This document shows, piece by piece, positions 5,943 through 13,693 of a stretch of 13,963 nucleotides of DNA. The number at the start of each line of letters is the position of its first letter. Within the stretch, counting starts at the first letter, position 1. The DNA is from Sphingomonadales bacterium (lineage in GTDB: Bacteria; Pseudomonadota; Alphaproteobacteria; Sphingomonadales; Sphingomonadaceae), in the NCBI GenBank assembly GCA_028868335.1, contig JAGWUU010000049.1, positions 1-13,963 of the forward strand. The letters run 5' to 3'. The position numbers and the translations under genes are program-made. The notes under the pieces are model-generated. The model was not told the origin of the DNA and searched no databases. It saw only the letters and a program-made list of their open reading frames with translations.

Positions 5943-7361
5943 GTGAACGCCATTTCCGCGCTGTCCCCACGCCAGCAGAACCTTGCGCTGGTGACGCTGA
6001 TCATCGCCGTGGTGCTGGAGATCGTCGACCTGACGATCATCAACACCGCGCTCCCGGCGATCTCCGCCGATTTCGCCGCCAATGCAGAGGCGGTGCAGTG
6101 GATCGTCGCCGGTTATGCGCTGAGCTTTGCCCTGCTGCTGATGGCCGGCGGACGGCTGGGCGACAGCTTCGGCTATCGCCGGGTGTTCCTGATCGGCGTG
6201 GCCGGCTTCACCCTCTCCTCGATGGCGTGCGGGTTGGCGCGAAATGCCGACGAACTGGTCGCCGCGCGACTGCTCCAGGGCGCGACCGGCGCGATCATGT
6301 CACCCCAGGCGATGGCCTTGATGCAGGTGCTGTTCTCGCCATTGGAGCGGGTTTCGAAACTGGCCCTGTTCGGGCTCGTCGGCGGTCTCGCCGCGATCGC
6401 CGGGCCGATCCTGGGAGGGTTGCTGATCAAGGCGAACCTGCTCGGACTTGGCTGGCGGCTGGTGTTCCTGATCAACTTCCCGGTAGGGCTGTTGGCACTG
6501 GTTTCAGGCTGGTATTTTCTGCCTGAACGCCGCTCGGCCCATCCGGCCGGGTTCGATGCCGCGGGCATGGCGTTGTTGGGCGCGGCGGTACTTGGCGTGC
6601 TCTGGCCGCTGACTCGCAGCGAAGCCGGGTGGACCTGGCGCGAATGGACCAGCCTTTCCTGCGTCGGACCGTTGGTGCTGTGGGCGTGGCATCATGTATC
6701 GGCGCGTATCGAAGCCCGGCGCCCGGCGCTGTTCGATCCCGCGCTGTTCGCAATCCGTCCGTTCCGGTTGGGGCTGGCGATCTCGATCGCCTTCGCCGCC
6801 GCCAATACCGGGTTCCTACTCGCCTTCGCTTTCGCGCTCCAGGCCGAACGCGGAGAGACGCCGCTGACGACCGGGTTGCTGCACATGCCGTTCGGACTGG
6901 GCGCGATGGTGGGGATCGCGGTGCTGGGGCGCAACTTCCTCCCCCGCTACGGCAAATGGGTGATGGTCGCGGGCGGAGTCACGATGGCCCTCGCGACCAG
7001 CGCCGTGCTGGCCGGGATCGGCGCGCTGGCGCTACCCCTGCCCGCCCTCACGCCATTGCTCGTAATGGCCGGGCTGGGCATGGGTGCGCTGTCGGGCTGC
7101 ATCGCCCCTGTCGCAGTCGCCCAGGTCGACAAGGACCACGCCGGCGCGGCGAGCGGCCTGTTGAAAACCGCGCAGCAGCTTGGAGCCGCACTGGGAATCG
7201 CCCTGTCCGGCAGCATCTACTTCGCCTGGAAGGGCAACGCGCAGATACCGCCCTCGCTTGCCGTGGTGTCGGTCATCGCGGGACTGCTTGCGCTGTGCGT
7301 AGTGCTGGCCCTGCGCCTGCCCGAACGAATCTTCACGCGCCCCCAGCCGACCGCGTCGTGA
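5943..7361 (+). CDS. DHA2-type MFS transporter (drug:H+ antiporter family)
   Basis: This 472-residue inner-membrane protein has about 14 hydrophobic segments, the size and layout of the EmrB/QacA (DHA2) branch. Visible motifs are DLTIINTALPAI at 29-40 (DHA2 motif D1), GGRLGDSFGYRR at 69-80 (MFS motif A), RLLQGATGA at 109-117 (motif B) and AGPILGG at 153-159 (motif C, the antiporter signature). Motif C favours proton-coupled export over uptake. The start is GTG 5943, one base after the TGA of the GMC gene, so translation is probably coupled; a GAAGG about 10 nt upstream may help. Membership of the dehydrogenase operon suggests transport of the substrate or, more likely, of an oxidised product. 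Its stop lies 69 nt before the end of the convergent rhamnosidase gene, and I see no good terminator in between. Confidence 0.93.
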   Translation: MNAISALSPRQQNLALVTLIIAVVLEIVDLTIINTALPAISADFAANAEAVQWIVAGYALSFALLLMAGGRLGDSFGYRRVFLIGVAGFTLSSMACGLARNADELVAARLLQGATGAIMSPQAMALMQVLFSPLERVSKLALFGLVGGLAAIAGPILGGLLIKANLLGLGWRLVFLINFPVGLLALVSGWYFLPERRSAHPAGFDAAGMALLGAAVLGVLWPLTRSEAGWTWREWTSLSCVGPLVLWAWHHVSARIEARRPALFDPALFAIRPFRLGLAISIAFAAANTGFLLAFAFALQAERGETPLTTGLLHMPFGLGAMVGIAVLGRNFLPRYGKWVMVAGGVTMALATSAVLAGIGALALPLPALTPLLVMAGLGMGALSGCIAPVAVAQVDKDHAGAASGLLKTAQQLGAALGIALSGSIYFAWKGNAQIPPSLAVVSVIAGLLALCVVLALRLPERIFTRPQPTAS

Positions 7362-7430
7362 TTTGCTGCCGCAGCGGAGCATTCTGACCGGCACCGCGCG
7401 GCACAGGATCGATCGTGCGATTGGGCCCGG

Positions 7431-10400
7431 TTACTTGCCGAGCAGGCGCACCGGGCCGATCAGTCCGGATTCCTGCAAGGGTGCACCCGGCAGATAGGTG
7501 TCCAGTGCGGTGTGCGTCAGTTTCGAGGCACCCGGCTGGGCATCGCCGATCAGGCGATTGACCCAAAGCGTGCCGACCCGGACCTCGAGCACATTGCGCC
7601 CCGGTTTCACGCCGTGCGAGGCGTCGACCCGGTAAGGCGCGTGCCAGGCGTAGCCGACGCTCTGGCCGTTCACTCGCACTTCGGCCACCTCGCGGACCTC
7701 GCCCAGATCCAGCCACAGCGGCTGGCCCGGTTTCCATCCCTTCGGCGCAGCGAACGTAGTCGAATAGGTAGCAAGGCCGGCGAAGTGCTTGACGCCGGAA
7801 TCAGACTGCTCGCTGAGGGGCGCGAGAGTGGGCAGCGAGATCGAGGCGGGTGCGCCGCGCCCCGGCTGGAAGGTCACAGTCCAGGGCGCCGTCACCGTGG
7901 CAAGCACCCGCGGGTCTAGCCGTTGCACCGTCAAGCCGTTCATCGCAGCGGGTTTGCGGAACACGACATGGACCGATTCCTCGCCGCCCAACGTAAGCGG
8001 CACCACCGTCTCACCGTTCTCGATGCGGTAGCTCACCGTCTCGACCTGCCCGGTCTCGGCGTGCCACAGTTCGGGCACCTTGCCCGTCACGCGAAAGTGC
8101 GCCTCGACACGTTCCGCGCGATCCTTGCGGTTAACGATGAAATAGGTGTCGCCGTCGCTCAGGCGGCGGTGGACGAAGGGCAGGTCGGTGTCGTCCTGCC
8201 CGCCGGTGAAGCGCAGATCCGATGCCACCCCAATTCCGGCTAGCGCGGCTTCGACATCGCTGCTGGCGATCACCCTGCCTTTGCCGACCGGAGCGCCGTC
8301 GCTCCCCGGCCACAGTTTCTTGACCAGCGCCGACCATTGCACCGGATCATCCGCCAGGCTGGGGCTGGCGACGGGGGCGTTGCCAACCACGGTCGCCCCG
8401 CCCTCGACCAGTTCGGCCAGACGGCGCAACACGGGCACGGTCATGTGGCTTGAACTGCCGCCAAGGTACAGCACCTTGTAGCGCGCTCCGCCCATGCTCA
8501 CCAGTTCGTCGCCCTCGTTGCGGAGCGCCTCAAGCAGTGCGCCGGGATTGACGAAGTCATAGGCATAGGCACGCGGCGCGTCGGCCACCGGCTTATCGCC
8601 GAACAGGCCGGTCAGCGGCGCCTCCTCGCCATAGAAATAGGCGACGTCGGCAAAGTTGCGGCCTTGCTGGAGCATGAAGCCGTTGCGGCTGATGTAATCG
8701 ACCCAGGGCTTGGCCAGGTCGGCCCAGCCTTCGTGGCGGTTGAAATACTGGCCGAATATCATCAGCGACAGACCCGGCTCGCCCGCCTCGTCGGGGCTGT
8801 GGACCGAGGTGTGGATCACCGGGCGATTGACCCCGGTGACGAATTCGAGGTCGATCGCGTGCTTGAGCGTGCGCGGGCTGTCTGCCCAATAGGACAGCGC
8901 CGAGGTCATCGATTCCGCTGCGACCAGGTTCTGACCATAAACGTGCGCGACCGAGGCCGCGCCCTTCATGTCGGCCAGATAGCTCGGGTTGGGCTTACCG
9001 CCCTGCGGGAAGGTCCACAGCGCTGACATCGGCACATCGGTATGGCGGCGCATCGCCATGTCATCGCCCAGCGACGGGCGGTGATCCTCGAGCGCCTCGC
9101 CATAGACCTTGAGGCCGTTCGCGTGCGCCACTTCGGCGACGGTGCCGTAATGCTCGCTGGCCATCAAATCAGCCAGGGTGCGGCGGTAATCGTAGAGGAA
9201 CTTGTCGCTCTGCTCGCGGCTGCCGATTGCCACGCCAGTCAGGGCGGGGAGCCACGGTGTCGGATCATAGCCGCGCAGGCGCTTGAACTGGTCGACCATC
9301 TTCGGGGTCCAGTTGGCCGCGCCGACCTCGATCGAGTCGGTCAGGATTGCGCGGACACCCTTGCCGCCAAACAGATCTTTGCCGGCCGCATCGCGGTACA
9401 TGCCAACATAGTGATCGAGGTAGGCCCGCACCGCATCGCCATCGAACTTGTCGACTTCGAGCCCTGTGGCCTCAGCGGGTGCCGGGTGGTTGGTGGTGCC
9501 GAGCAACGAGTAGCCGAGCCGGATCACCTTCCACATGCCCTTGGGCGGGGTCCAATCAAGCGTGCCGTCCGGTTTGACGCGGTCCGACAGGTTGACGACC
9601 CGCCCCGGTGCGATCGCGGGTGCGGCGGCATCGGTCATGCCGAGCTTGTAATAGTCGCGCTCCAGCTCGAATCCGGCCTTGGCTTCAAAGCGATCGATCA
9701 TTGCTTCGGATGAGAGACGGAACTGCGCGAGCCGGTATGTCTTACTTCCCGCCCCCGCCAGCGCAGCGAAGAAAGCAGGCGGGACGATCCCCGGTGCGGG
9801 GTTGCCCATGTTGGCGCCGGTCGGCGCGGCGGGTCGAAGCGTGACGCGGAACAGCCGGGCACTTGTCGGCGCGAAGCTGACCGTGGTGGGTACCTGCATC
9901 GCCGGGACAACACCCAGCGAAGTCCAGCTCTTGCCGTCGAGGCTGGCCTCGAGCTGTGGGGAAACCGTCGCGCCGAAGAACATCGCCGCCGCGCCGGGGA
10001 CGAACAGGGTAGCGCTGCGCACCGTCACCAGCTTGCCATAGTCGAGCGTCACGCTGGTCGGGGTCTCGGCGCTGCCCTTGGGCAAGTCAATTCCGGTCGC
10101 GAGGCTGGCATCGGTCAGGGCAGCGGCATCCAGTGCCTTTCCGGAATTGTCACGCGCCACGGGTTGCAGCAAGTCGGCAGCGCTGACCGGCACCGCGAAC
10201 ACAGCGATCTGGCCACCAAATTGCGGTTGAACCTTGTGCGCGGTATCGCCCGCCATCGCCGACAGCGGATCGAAGAACGGCATGTCCTGGAACGCTCCGG
10301 TCACGCCGGGTAATTGTGCCAGCTTGCCGGTGAAGCGCTTGCCTCCGACCAGCGGAGTCTCGCTCCACACCACTTTCTTCAAACCGTCCCCGGGCGCCAC

Positions 10401-10814
10401 CCATGGCCCGCCGGTTTCCGACCAGCCGGGCGATGCGGCAATCGCCAGTTCCAGCCCGCGCCGTTCGGCCTCGCCTGCGGCGAAGCGGAAGGCGTCCTTC
10501 CATTCAGGCGTCATATAGACCAGCCTGTTCTTCACGAGGACCGGCGTATTCAGATCGACGTCGAAGTTCTGCAATCCTCCGATCCCGACCCGGCTCATCC
10601 AGTCGAGGTCCTTGGTGATCCCGTCCTTGGTGATGTTGCCGTTGAGCCAGTGCCACCACACCCGGGGGCGCGCCGAATTGGGCGGGTTCACGAACTGCGT
10701 TTCAAGGCTCGGCGCGTCCGCGACCTGCTCGGTCTGCGACAGCGCCGGATTCGTGGTCAGGGCAATTGCCACCGCAAAGGTTGCACCGAACAGTTTCAAG
10801 CCTGCCTTCGTCAT
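7431..10814 (-). CDS. Secreted alpha-L-rhamnosidase-like glycoside hydrolase (GH106-type)
   Basis: This is a 1127-residue secreted enzyme. The frame is open to 10904, but I choose ATG 10814: a Shine-Dalgarno (GGAAGG) lies 8 nt upstream and the first 26 residues then form a clean signal peptide (basic MTKAGLK, hydrophobic core, NPALS/Q cleavage). The mature start RPRVWWHWLNGN (49-60) with GITKDLDWMSRVGIGGLQ is characteristic of the GH106 rhamnosidases known from sphingomonads and Bacteroides, and the length fits. A discoidin-like beta-sandwich (about 235-330: TLDYGK...LEASLDGKSW...ARLFRVTL) is inserted after the N-terminal barrel segment. The barrel resumes with ILTDSIEVG (E496), YGEAL (E573) and AAESM (E634), acidic candidates for catalysis, which I cannot assign individually. 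The last 115 residues form a jelly-roll like GH2 sugar-binding domains. The expected reaction is release of terminal alpha-L-rhamnose from glycosides or polysaccharides in the periplasm. It lies 106 nt after the TBDR, probably in one operon. Confidence 0.92.
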   Translation of the reverse strand: MTKAGLKLFGATFAVAIALTTNPALSQTEQVADAPSLETQFVNPPNSARPRVWWHWLNGNITKDGITKDLDWMSRVGIGGLQNFDVDLNTPVLVKNRLVYMTPEWKDAFRFAAGEAERRGLELAIAASPGWSETGGPWVAPGDGLKKVVWSETPLVGGKRFTGKLAQLPGVTGAFQDMPFFDPLSAMAGDTAHKVQPQFGGQIAVFAVPVSAADLLQPVARDNSGKALDAAALTDASLATGIDLPKGSAETPTSVTLDYGKLVTVRSATLFVPGAAAMFFGATVSPQLEASLDGKSWTSLGVVPAMQVPTTVSFAPTSARLFRVTLRPAAPTGANMGNPAPGIVPPAFFAALAGAGSKTYRLAQFRLSSEAMIDRFEAKAGFELERDYYKLGMTDAAAPAIAPGRVVNLSDRVKPDGTLDWTPPKGMWKVIRLGYSLLGTTNHPAPAEATGLEVDKFDGDAVRAYLDHYVGMYRDAAGKDLFGGKGVRAILTDSIEVGAANWTPKMVDQFKRLRGYDPTPWLPALTGVAIGSREQSDKFLYDYRRTLADLMASEHYGTVAEVAHANGLKVYGEALEDHRPSLGDDMAMRRHTDVPMSALWTFPQGGKPNPSYLADMKGAASVAHVYGQNLVAAESMTSALSYWADSPRTLKHAIDLEFVTGVNRPVIHTSVHSPDEAGEPGLSLMIFGQYFNRHEGWADLAKPWVDYISRNGFMLQQGRNFADVAYFYGEEAPLTGLFGDKPVADAPRAYAYDFVNPGALLEALRNEGDELVSMGGARYKVLYLGGSSSHMTVPVLRRLAELVEGGATVVGNAPVASPSLADDPVQWSALVKKLWPGSDGAPVGKGRVIASSDVEAALAGIGVASDLRFTGGQDDTDLPFVHRRLSDGDTYFIVNRKDRAERVEAHFRVTGKVPELWHAETGQVETVSYRIENGETVVPLTLGGEESVHVVFRKPAAMNGLTVQRLDPRVLATVTAPWTVTFQPGRGAPASISLPTLAPLSEQSDSGVKHFAGLATYSTTFAAPKGWKPGQPLWLDLGEVREVAEVRVNGQSVGYAWHAPYRVDASHGVKPGRNVLEVRVGTLWVNRLIGDAQPGASKLTHTALDTYLPGAPLQESGLIGPVRLLGK

Positions 10815-10880
10815 CGCGCTCACCTTCCAGTCTTTTTCGCACCGTGCCCGCAGTGGCAGGCCAATCAAGCAGAAATCAGG

Positions 10881-10916
10881 GACAGGGCGCGAAATGGCTT
10901 CCACCCGCGCCCTGCC
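10881..10916 (-). other. Strong intra-operon hairpin between TBDR and rhamnosidase
   Basis: On the - strand transcript, starting 5 nt after the TBDR stop, an 11-position stem with one G-U wobble (core CAGGGCGCG/CGCGCCCTG) closes a 14-base loop. No U-run follows, so full termination is not expected. A stem here would protect the 3' end of the upstream receptor message or partly block read-through, giving more receptor than enzyme. Confidence 0.55.
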
Positions 10917-10920
10917 TGCA

Positions 10921-13575
10921 TCAGAACTTGACCGTGCCGGTCAACCAGAACGAGCGCGGCTGGATCGGCACGACCTCGACCAGCCCGTTGGGGTTGGCGG
11001 CGACGTCGGCCTTGCTCAGTCCCTGCCGGTCGAGCGAGTTGAAGAACCCGCCAGTGCGCGCCCAACTCATCACCCCGAACTGGTTGAACACATTGTTGAC
11101 ATTGGCCTGCAGCTTGAAGCGTCCGCCGAACTCATAGCTGACGCCCACATCCCACGTGCTGAAGGCGGGCAGGTAGAACGCATTGGCGCGGTTGGCCGCG
11201 CGCTTGCCGGTGTACGAATGGGTCACGAAGGCCTGGAGCGCCTCTGAGGGATGCCAGGTCAGCGTGGTGCGGCTCATGAACTTGGGGTTGTTGTCGGCAT
11301 CGCCCTTGGGCGTGGTGACCAGCACGTCATCGGCGGGCAGGTTGGTGGTGGAATTGTGGACCCACATGCCGAAACCCGAAGCCTTGGGATTCTGCACCGT
11401 CACCGCGCTGCGCAGGTTGAGCGAACTTGCCAGGTCGACATCGGCGTCCACTTCCACGCCGTAAGTCTCGATCGTTCCATAGACCGTCGGCGGAGTGTAG
11501 AGGCGGCTGTTGTTGTCAACGAATGTCTGCGTATCGCCGACGTTGGACAGCTTCGAATAGAAGGGGAATACCGCCACCCGTACGCCGCGCGTGGCATACT
11601 TGAGCCCGATCTCGATCTGCCGAATCTTTTGCGGAGCGGGGAACTGCGTTGCAATCTCGTTCGGGGTGTCGATCGCGGCGATCGTGCCGAAATCACCCGC
11701 CTTGCTCCCCTTGGTGTAGCGGACATAGGCCTGGAACGCGTCCGAGAAGCGGTAGTTGAGCGCCCCCGTGAAATTCCAGAAGTTGAAGCTGCGCTTGGTA
11801 AAGGTGGTCGCGCCATAGGTGTTGGCGCTGTTGTCCCACAACGTCAGCGGGTTGTTGTCGTACCCTGCCCCGCCGTTGACCGGCGCTGCCGCCCCCAGTG
11901 TCAGGTTGTAGAGGTCGTAGGCGATATGTTCATAGCGCATCCCGCCATCGAACGAGAGCCGGTCGGTGATTTGCCAGGTATCGCCCGCGAAGGCCGAGAA
12001 CTGCTCCTGCGTCCCGCCATAGCCGTCACCGTCGAAGATCCCACCGCCCTGCGACGCGAACCCGGCTGGGTCGGTGACCTGCAGCACCGTATTGCCCGGC
12101 GTGGTGATCGTGATGTCGAACACCTGCGGCTTCGAGGTCATCGGCGAAATCCCGAAGCCCGCCGAACCGCCAACCTGCTTGACCTTCGAATGTGAATAGA
12201 ACGCCCCAATCGCGAACTGGTGCTTGCCTAGATCGGCCGAGAGGGTGAGTTGGTCCTGGAAGGACTTGTCGCTGTTGTCCTGTGCCAGCGCAGCCTGGCT
12301 GAACACGCCATTCTGCAACACGTTCTGGTTCGGCAAATTGTTGACGATCACGGTATGGTCGAACCCGCTGAACGACTGGACCTGCGCCGCGATCGTGTTG
12401 GTGCCGTGGTACTTGTAGGTGATCGTGCCCGGAATGCCGAAGGTGCCGGCAAGGATGTTGGTGAAGAAATCGTCCAGCGTCACCGGGAAGATCACCGCGC
12501 CGGTGTTCCAGTTGGCCTTGTTGTCCGAATAGCGCGCGGTGTTGACCAGCTTCACCCCAGGAGCAAGGTCATGCTGCCACTTCATGCCCAGCGACAGAGA
12601 TTTGGAGTGGACCAGGCTGGACCCGTCCCAGCTGCCCTTGGTGCCGTCTGGGTTGGTGTAGCTGTGCGGATTGGCGGGCGGCAGCACCGACGAATAGTTG
12701 GTGAAGCCCGACGCAATCTTGGGATCGGCATAGCCGAAGGCGGGGATGAATTCGAACCAGCCGTTGTGATCGTCAAGGTACTTGGCGTCGAATGTGATCT
12801 TGCCGCTGCCGTAGTTCCACACGAGGTTGGCGCGAACCTGCCCGCCCTTGTTGAGCGAATAGCCCGGATTGCGGGCACCGTCGCTCTGGCGATAAAAACC
12901 GGCTATCGCATAATAAAGATCGCTGCCCAGTGCACCACCGGCATAGCCGTCGATCCGGTAATAGGGGTTCCGCCCGTCGCCTTCGAGGCCCACCTTGCCC
13001 TGCAACTCGATCCCGGGATGCGACTTGCCGGTGCGGGACACGTAGTTGAAGATCCCGCCCGGCGCATTGGTGCCGGTGACGGTCGCGGTGCCACCACGAA
13101 GCGCCTCGACGTGATCGAGCATCAGGTCGGGACGGCTGAAATAGTCGGGTCCGAAATTGGAGAATGTCACCGGCTCGACCGGCAGCCCGTCTTCCTGCAG
13201 CGAGACGTAATAGTAGCCCCCATTCCCGTCGAGCGAGTTCGCCGAAACCCCGCGGCTGAACACCACGTTGCGGATTTCGCCCAGACTTGAGTTCACGAAC
13301 ACGCCGGGCACGCTTTTCAGGATGTCGGCGCTGCTGACCGGAACCTGCTTTTCCAGATCCTTGCCGGTAATCGCCGAAATCGAGATCGGCGCATCCTCGA
13401 TCGAGCGGGCGCTGAACACCCCGGTCACGACGATGGCAGGTTCATCCTTGCTCGCGGTGTCGTCCTTGCTCGAGGTTTCGCCCGACGACTGGGCCATTGC
13501 CGGCATTGCCAGCACGGCCATAGAAAGGGCCAGCAGCGATGTGGTCATACGGATCTTGCGCGAGAAACCGGTCAT
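10921..13575 (-). CDS. TonB-dependent outer-membrane receptor, complete, paired with the rhamnosidase
   Basis: This is an 884-residue complete TBDR. The N-terminus is a signal peptide (basic SRKIR, hydrophobic core, cleavage AMA/Q after residue 28), then an acidic/Ser-rich linker and a TonB-box-like PAIVVTG at about 46-52. The plug runs from about 60 to 180, with DILKSVPGVFVNSS, VFSRGV and VEALRGGTATVTGTNAPGGIFNYVSR, which marks the plug/barrel junction. There is no N-terminal STN signalling domain, so no FecA-type sigma/anti-sigma regulation. The barrel ends in TGTVKF with the terminal Phe. The start at 13575 has a strong Shine-Dalgarno (AGGAGGG, 4-nt spacing); an out-of-frame ATG at 13579 abuts it and is unsuitable. 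It differs clearly from the first TBDR in length and plug sequence, so it is not a recent duplicate. The co-directional rhamnosidase points to a rhamnose-containing glycoside or oligosaccharide as ligand, by inference only. Confidence 0.96.
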   Translation of the reverse strand: MTGFSRKIRMTTSLLALSMAVLAMPAMAQSSGETSSKDDTASKDEPAIVVTGVFSARSIEDAPISISAITGKDLEKQVPVSSADILKSVPGVFVNSSLGEIRNVVFSRGVSANSLDGNGGYYYVSLQEDGLPVEPVTFSNFGPDYFSRPDLMLDHVEALRGGTATVTGTNAPGGIFNYVSRTGKSHPGIELQGKVGLEGDGRNPYYRIDGYAGGALGSDLYYAIAGFYRQSDGARNPGYSLNKGGQVRANLVWNYGSGKITFDAKYLDDHNGWFEFIPAFGYADPKIASGFTNYSSVLPPANPHSYTNPDGTKGSWDGSSLVHSKSLSLGMKWQHDLAPGVKLVNTARYSDNKANWNTGAVIFPVTLDDFFTNILAGTFGIPGTITYKYHGTNTIAAQVQSFSGFDHTVIVNNLPNQNVLQNGVFSQAALAQDNSDKSFQDQLTLSADLGKHQFAIGAFYSHSKVKQVGGSAGFGISPMTSKPQVFDITITTPGNTVLQVTDPAGFASQGGGIFDGDGYGGTQEQFSAFAGDTWQITDRLSFDGGMRYEHIAYDLYNLTLGAAAPVNGGAGYDNNPLTLWDNSANTYGATTFTKRSFNFWNFTGALNYRFSDAFQAYVRYTKGSKAGDFGTIAAIDTPNEIATQFPAPQKIRQIEIGLKYATRGVRVAVFPFYSKLSNVGDTQTFVDNNSRLYTPPTVYGTIETYGVEVDADVDLASSLNLRSAVTVQNPKASGFGMWVHNSTTNLPADDVLVTTPKGDADNNPKFMSRTTLTWHPSEALQAFVTHSYTGKRAANRANAFYLPAFSTWDVGVSYEFGGRFKLQANVNNVFNQFGVMSWARTGGFFNSLDRQGLSKADVAANPNGLVEVVPIQPRSFWLTGTVKF

Positions 13576-13684
13576 TCATCCCTCCTCTAGACGTGCGCGA
13601 ATTTGCCTAAGCGCTACGGAACAAGAGCGACGCTAATTGAGCTTGATTGATTGTGCAAGAGCAATATTGATCATTTTTGATTGT
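13576..13684 (-). promoter_or_regulatory. AT-rich upstream region of the TBDR-rhamnosidase operon
   Basis: This is the 109-nt gap between the TBDR start and the upstream gene's stop. From about 13630 to 13694 it is strikingly AT-rich, with repeated TTGATTG/TTGATC words (13643-13684) and the palindromes CAATATTG and TGATCA. Promoter assignment is uncertain: on the - strand TTGTCT with AATATT 18 nt later, or TTGCAC with TAGCGT 17 nt later, are weak candidates. The clustered TTGAT words look like protein-binding sites. Confidence 0.45.
13582..13606 (-). promoter_or_regulatory. Shared leader block, copy 2 (GCAAATTC-N7-TCTAGAGGAG)
   Basis: On the - strand GCAAATTC (13606-13599) and TCTAGAGGAG (13591-13582) precede the TBDR start, matching base for base the two blocks before the thioredoxin-like gene at 3536-3557; only the gap differs (7 against 4 nt). 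Here only the right half of the AGAAT-N4-ATTCT dyad seen at 3549-3562 is kept. Confidence 0.5.
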
Positions 13685-13693
13685 TCAGACAAT
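13680..13693. promoter_or_regulatory. Inverted repeat ATTGT-TCAG-ACAAT
   Basis: A perfect 5-4-5 dyad overlaps the TGA stop (13687-13685) of the last, partial gene. It could be a short operator for the TBDR operon, having the same 5-4-5 geometry as the dyad at 3549-3562 but different sequence, or a weak stem at the end of the upstream message. The arms are AT-rich, so it would be a poor terminator. Confidence 0.3.

Noticed and set aside
7362..7430. Terminator between the MFS gene and the convergent rhamnosidase
   Set aside because: Only very short palindromes (CCGCGCGG, GATCGATC, GCTGC-C-GCAGC with a one-base loop) and no T-run; not enough to call one.
10815..10904. Upstream ATG at 10904 as the start of the rhamnosidase
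   Set aside because: It adds 30 residues before a complete signal peptide, overlaps the intergenic region just after the hairpin, and lacks the good Shine-Dalgarno found before 10814.
12250..13290. 346-codon open frame antisense to the second TBDR
   Set aside because: Val/Arg/Ala-rich translation without motifs, fully inside a strongly supported receptor gene.
1..13575. Tandem duplication of TBDR genes
   Set aside because: The two receptors differ in plug motifs (LRGPQGTLYGRN against LRGGTATVTGTN), length and barrel sequence, so they are distinct families rather than copies.
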